From Alkalibacillus flavidus (GTDB lineage: Bacteria > Bacillota > Bacilli > Bacillales > Alkalibacillaceae): 64,000 nt of DNA. Numbering within the stretch: position 1 is the stretch's first letter; each line of letters opens with the position of its first letter. Of the stretch, positions 61,919 through 64,000 are shown one piece after another. The translations under genes were made by a program, and so were the position numbers. The stretch is from positions 103,068-167,067 of the forward strand of contig NZ_JBEPMX010000005.1 in the NCBI RefSeq assembly GCF_040545925.1, read 5' to 3'. The notes under the pieces are model-generated. The model searched no databases, was not told the DNA's origin, and saw only the letters and a list, made by a program, of their open reading frames with translations.

Positions 61919-62361
61919 TGTAATTTCACCCACATAACATACGCATCTTCATGATCGGGATAATAATTCTCCCGGCGTGCGACAATTTTTAAGCCGAATT
62001 TTTGGTACATTTTTTGCGCGACAATATTCGATTGCCTAACTTCTAACGATAATTCCTCAGCACCTGTTTGTCTCGCCAGTTTTAATACATGGCGAAATAA
62101 CTGTTCACCATAACCATGCCCTCGTTCGCTCGGCAAAATCGCGACATTCGTGATTTGCGCTGTTTCTAATACGATCCAAACACCGCAATACCCAATAATC
62201 TGATCATCTTTTTCTAAAACGAGATAGTAGGAAAAACGATTTTTGACTAAATCGACTTCAAAATCATCACGCCTCCAAGGTGCGGCGAACGATGCATGTT
62301 CAACCGACATAATATCGTCTAAATCGGTTATTTCCATTTTACGAACACGTACTTCACCCAT
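61915..62361 (-). CDS. rimI: Ribosomal protein bS18/alanine N-acetyltransferase RimI
   Basis: A 148-residue GNAT enzyme acetylating a protein N-terminus, classically ribosomal protein bS18. Core: VRKMEITDLDDIMSVEH, then TNVAILPSERGHGYGEQLFRHVLKLA (acetyl-CoA loop) and LEVRQSNIVAQKMYQKFGLKIVARRENYY. The ATG at 62361 is 8 bases after AAAAGGGA and starts 2 bases past the tsaB stop. Confidence 0.95.
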   Translation of the reverse strand: MGEVRVRKMEITDLDDIMSVEHASFAAPWRRDDFEVDLVKNRFSYYLVLEKDDQIIGYCGVWIVLETAQITNVAILPSERGHGYGEQLFRHVLKLARQTGAEELSLEVRQSNIVAQKMYQKFGLKIVARRENYYPDHEDAYVMWVKLQ

Positions 62362-62363
62362 CG

Positions 62364-63062
62364 TTATCGTCCCTTTTCTTGTTTCTCCAACCATTTCGCC
62401 TCAGCTTCTACCATTCGATGATACTGTGGCGCTAAACTATGAACAGGTATCGGTTCTTCATATAACGCTAAATAACCAAGCATACTCGCCTTCGGATACT
62501 GCACCATAGAGTCAACAAACCGCGCTTGATCACCCAATGTTTCACGGATCATACCCGTAAAATCATGTCGTGTTGAACTTGTGAAAATAACTGGCTGATT
62601 GATGTTACTTAATTGATCTAGCCAATCTTGCATTGTTCCATTATGATCAGCTTCAATCGTCTCTAATCCTTCAGAAGTCCGTTTATATAAGCCAGTATAT
62701 ACATTCCCACGTCTCGCATCGAAAAACGGAGAAATAAACGTGTCAACATCCGTCACTTGAGCCGCTAACAGCTTCAAACTGGATAGTCCAACAATAGGAA
62801 TGTTTAGCGACCATGCCATCGATTTAGCCGTCGACATGCCAATGCGAAGCCCTGTATAAGAACCAGGTCCTTCTGCTACCGCGATTTGATTTAAATCAGC
62901 CGGTTTTAATTCAGCTTGACCCATTACGTATTGAATGGCTGGCATTAATTGAATTGAATGATTACGTTTCATATTAAGCGTTAATTCCGCCGCTAATACA
63001 CCGTCTGCTAAAACAGCAACACTTAACGGTTGATTAGACGTATCGATTGCTAAAACATTCAT
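62364..63062 (-). CDS. tsaB: t6A biosynthesis protein TsaB
   Basis: Non-catalytic ASKHA paralogue that partners TsaD and TsaE, 232 residues. VLAIDTSNQPLSVAVL opens the fold and AVAEGPGSYTGLRIGMSTAKSMAWSLNIP is the family signature. The ATG lies in a TGATG overlap with the tsaE stop, 8 bases after GAGGAG. Confidence 0.95.
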   Translation of the reverse strand: MNVLAIDTSNQPLSVAVLADGVLAAELTLNMKRNHSIQLMPAIQYVMGQAELKPADLNQIAVAEGPGSYTGLRIGMSTAKSMAWSLNIPIVGLSSLKLLAAQVTDVDTFISPFFDARRGNVYTGLYKRTSEGLETIEADHNGTMQDWLDQLSNINQPVIFTSSTRHDFTGMIRETLGDQARFVDSMVQYPKASMLGYLALYEEPIPVHSLAPQYHRMVEAEAKWLEKQEKGR

Positions 63063-63511
63063 CACTCGAACTCCTCACATAAACGATTAAAACGTTCACC
63101 ATATGGCGTCAACGTTACACAACGCTCCTGTTCTCCACGCTTCTCAATATAAATAGCTAAACGTTGGTTCGGTAAAAAGTCTTCAATAAATTGCGACCAC
63201 TCAATTACCGTCACACCATCCGCATCAAAAAAATCGTCAAATCCTATATCTTCATCACTATCTTCTAAACGGTACACGTCCATATGAAACAACGGAAGCC
63301 GCCCACGATACTGTTTCACGATCGTATATGTAGGGCTATTGACGGTTCGTTTAACACCTAGCCCTTTTGCTAAGCCTTTTGTGAACGTCGTTTTGCCTGC
63401 ACCTAAATCACCGTCTAGTGTTAGCACATCATTGGCTTCTAACTGTTCAGCAATCTGCACAGCTAATTCCATTGTCATGTCTTCTGATTGCGTTATAAAC
63501 TGTTTCATCAT
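63062..63511 (-). CDS. tsaE: t6A biosynthesis ATPase TsaE
   Basis: P-loop ATPase of the t6A complex, 149 residues. Walker A LDGDLGAGKTTFTKGLAKGL, switch region NSPTYTIVKQY, and HMDVYRLED. The ATG at 63511 follows AAAAGGTGA; it is first in the four-gene tsa operon. thiL, which precedes it in B. subtilis, is absent here. Confidence 0.95.
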   Translation of the reverse strand: MMKQFITQSEDMTMELAVQIAEQLEANDVLTLDGDLGAGKTTFTKGLAKGLGVKRTVNSPTYTIVKQYRGRLPLFHMDVYRLEDSDEDIGFDDFFDADGVTVIEWSQFIEDFLPNQRLAIYIEKRGEQERCVTLTPYGERFNRLCEEFE

Positions 63512-63633
63512 AATCACCTTTTATGGACGCTTATCTATTTCATTCATTATAGTCGTATCATAGCAAAAATTATATGATAAAGAAAATGTTCTAATTGTCG
63601 GTATAATCTTTTATGTAACACGTATAAAAGACA

Positions 63634-63666
63634 TAAAAAAACCTTGCGAACAACGTCACAAGGTGT
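63634..63666 (-). terminator. Terminator of the rRNA-tRNA operon
   Basis: On the minus strand ACCTTG pairs with CAAGGT and is followed by seven T residues, downstream of tRNA-Asp. Confidence 0.8.
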
Positions 63667-63684
63667 AAATGGTCTGAATTTAAA

Positions 63685-63761
63685 TGGCGGTCCGGACGGG
63701 ACTCGAACCCGCGACCTCCTGCGTGACAGGCAGGCATTCTAACCAACTGAACTACCGGACC
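63685..63761 (-). tRNA. trnD: tRNA-Asp (GTC)
   Basis: A 77-nt cloverleaf with encoded CCA. Acceptor GGTCCGG/CCGGACC, discriminator G, T-loop GTTCGAGTC, anticodon loop CTGTCAC giving GTC. Confidence 0.97.
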
Positions 63762-63780
63762 ATCATTTGATAAATTAATT

Positions 63781-63857
<77 letters not shown>

Positions 63858-63905
63858 GTATTGACTGATCATCCTAATATACGGATTACAGACTAAATAT
63901 ATTCA

Positions 63906-64000
63906 GCCCGGCGGCGTCCTACTCTCGCAGGGGAAGAACCCCAACTACCATCGGCGCTAGAGAGCTTAACTGCTGTGTTCGGCATGGGAACAGGTGTGAC
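63906..64000 (-). rRNA. rrf: 5S ribosomal RNA, 3' part
   Basis: On the minus strand the sequence runs from CACACCTGTTCCCATGCCGA to GAGAGTAGGACGCCGCCGGG, the central and 3' parts of 5S rRNA. The 5' end lies beyond the window, as does the 23S gene expected upstream. Confidence 0.97.

Overview
The window looks like chromosome of a low-to-moderate GC Bacillota (class Bacilli, family Bacillaceae or close kin), probably a halotolerant or halophilic soil or sediment bacterium. The evidence is gene order matching Bacillus subtilis (tsaE-tsaB-rimI-tsaD / ydiF / rex / ydiK-ydiL / groES-groEL, then yeaC-yeaD-yebA / pbuG / yebE-yebG / yerA-yerB-yerC), a CIRCE operator, purine and M-box riboswitches with Bacillus-style terminators, AGGAGG ribosome sites, and a choline-to-glycine-betaine pair (betA-betB). 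Genus is inference only.

Layout. 1-7.1 kb: end of a single-chain glyS; mgtE with an M-box; a two-gene fluoride channel; a hydratase-cstA pair; a branched-chain aminotransferase. 7.1-18 kb: the yer/yeb/yea block with a guanine riboswitch before pbuG. 18-24 kb: small proteins, a thioredoxin-fold gene with an in-frame UGA at its redox cysteine position (candidate selenoprotein), a permease-xpt operon under a second guanine riboswitch, and recQ. 24-50.9 kb: a more AT-rich accessory region with nitric oxide synthase, bioY under a BirA-type operator, a broken IS30, rlmD, several frameshifted genes, a subtilisin, a PlcR/NprR-type regulator with a small divergent exported-peptide gene, betAB, a two-cysteine Gly-rich bacteriocin locus, a three-gene exopolysaccharide cluster with a degenerate GGDEF protein, IS debris, and a tyrosine recombinase ending next to the groEL 3' end. 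51-64 kb: conserved core (groESL, alsT, SRAP, an MFS pump, rex, ydiF, tsaDBE with rimI), then tRNA-Asp, initiator tRNA-Met and a truncated 5S rRNA of an rRNA operon, all on the minus strand.

What stands out. (1) Six short arrays of 6-7 degenerate units with an exact 20 or 21 bp period (two turns of B-DNA) lie at gene 3' ends; the repeated cores are odd-centred palindromes (TTGANTCAA or TCGNCGA). (2) A UGA codon stands at the redox position of a peroxiredoxin-like gene, followed by a hairpin fitting the loose bacterial SECIS description. (3) A peptide-regulator-protease neighbourhood resembles RRNPP quorum sensing. (4) A class II bacteriocin gene has a small putative immunity gene and a divergent orphan 25-residue peptide. 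(5) DnaA boxes cluster between ydiF and tsaD. (6) Four genes between 30 and 46 kb carry single-base frameshifts. (7) guaA and the pur operon are missing from their usual places although purine salvage genes are rich here. All functions are read from sequence and from memory of families; no search was run.
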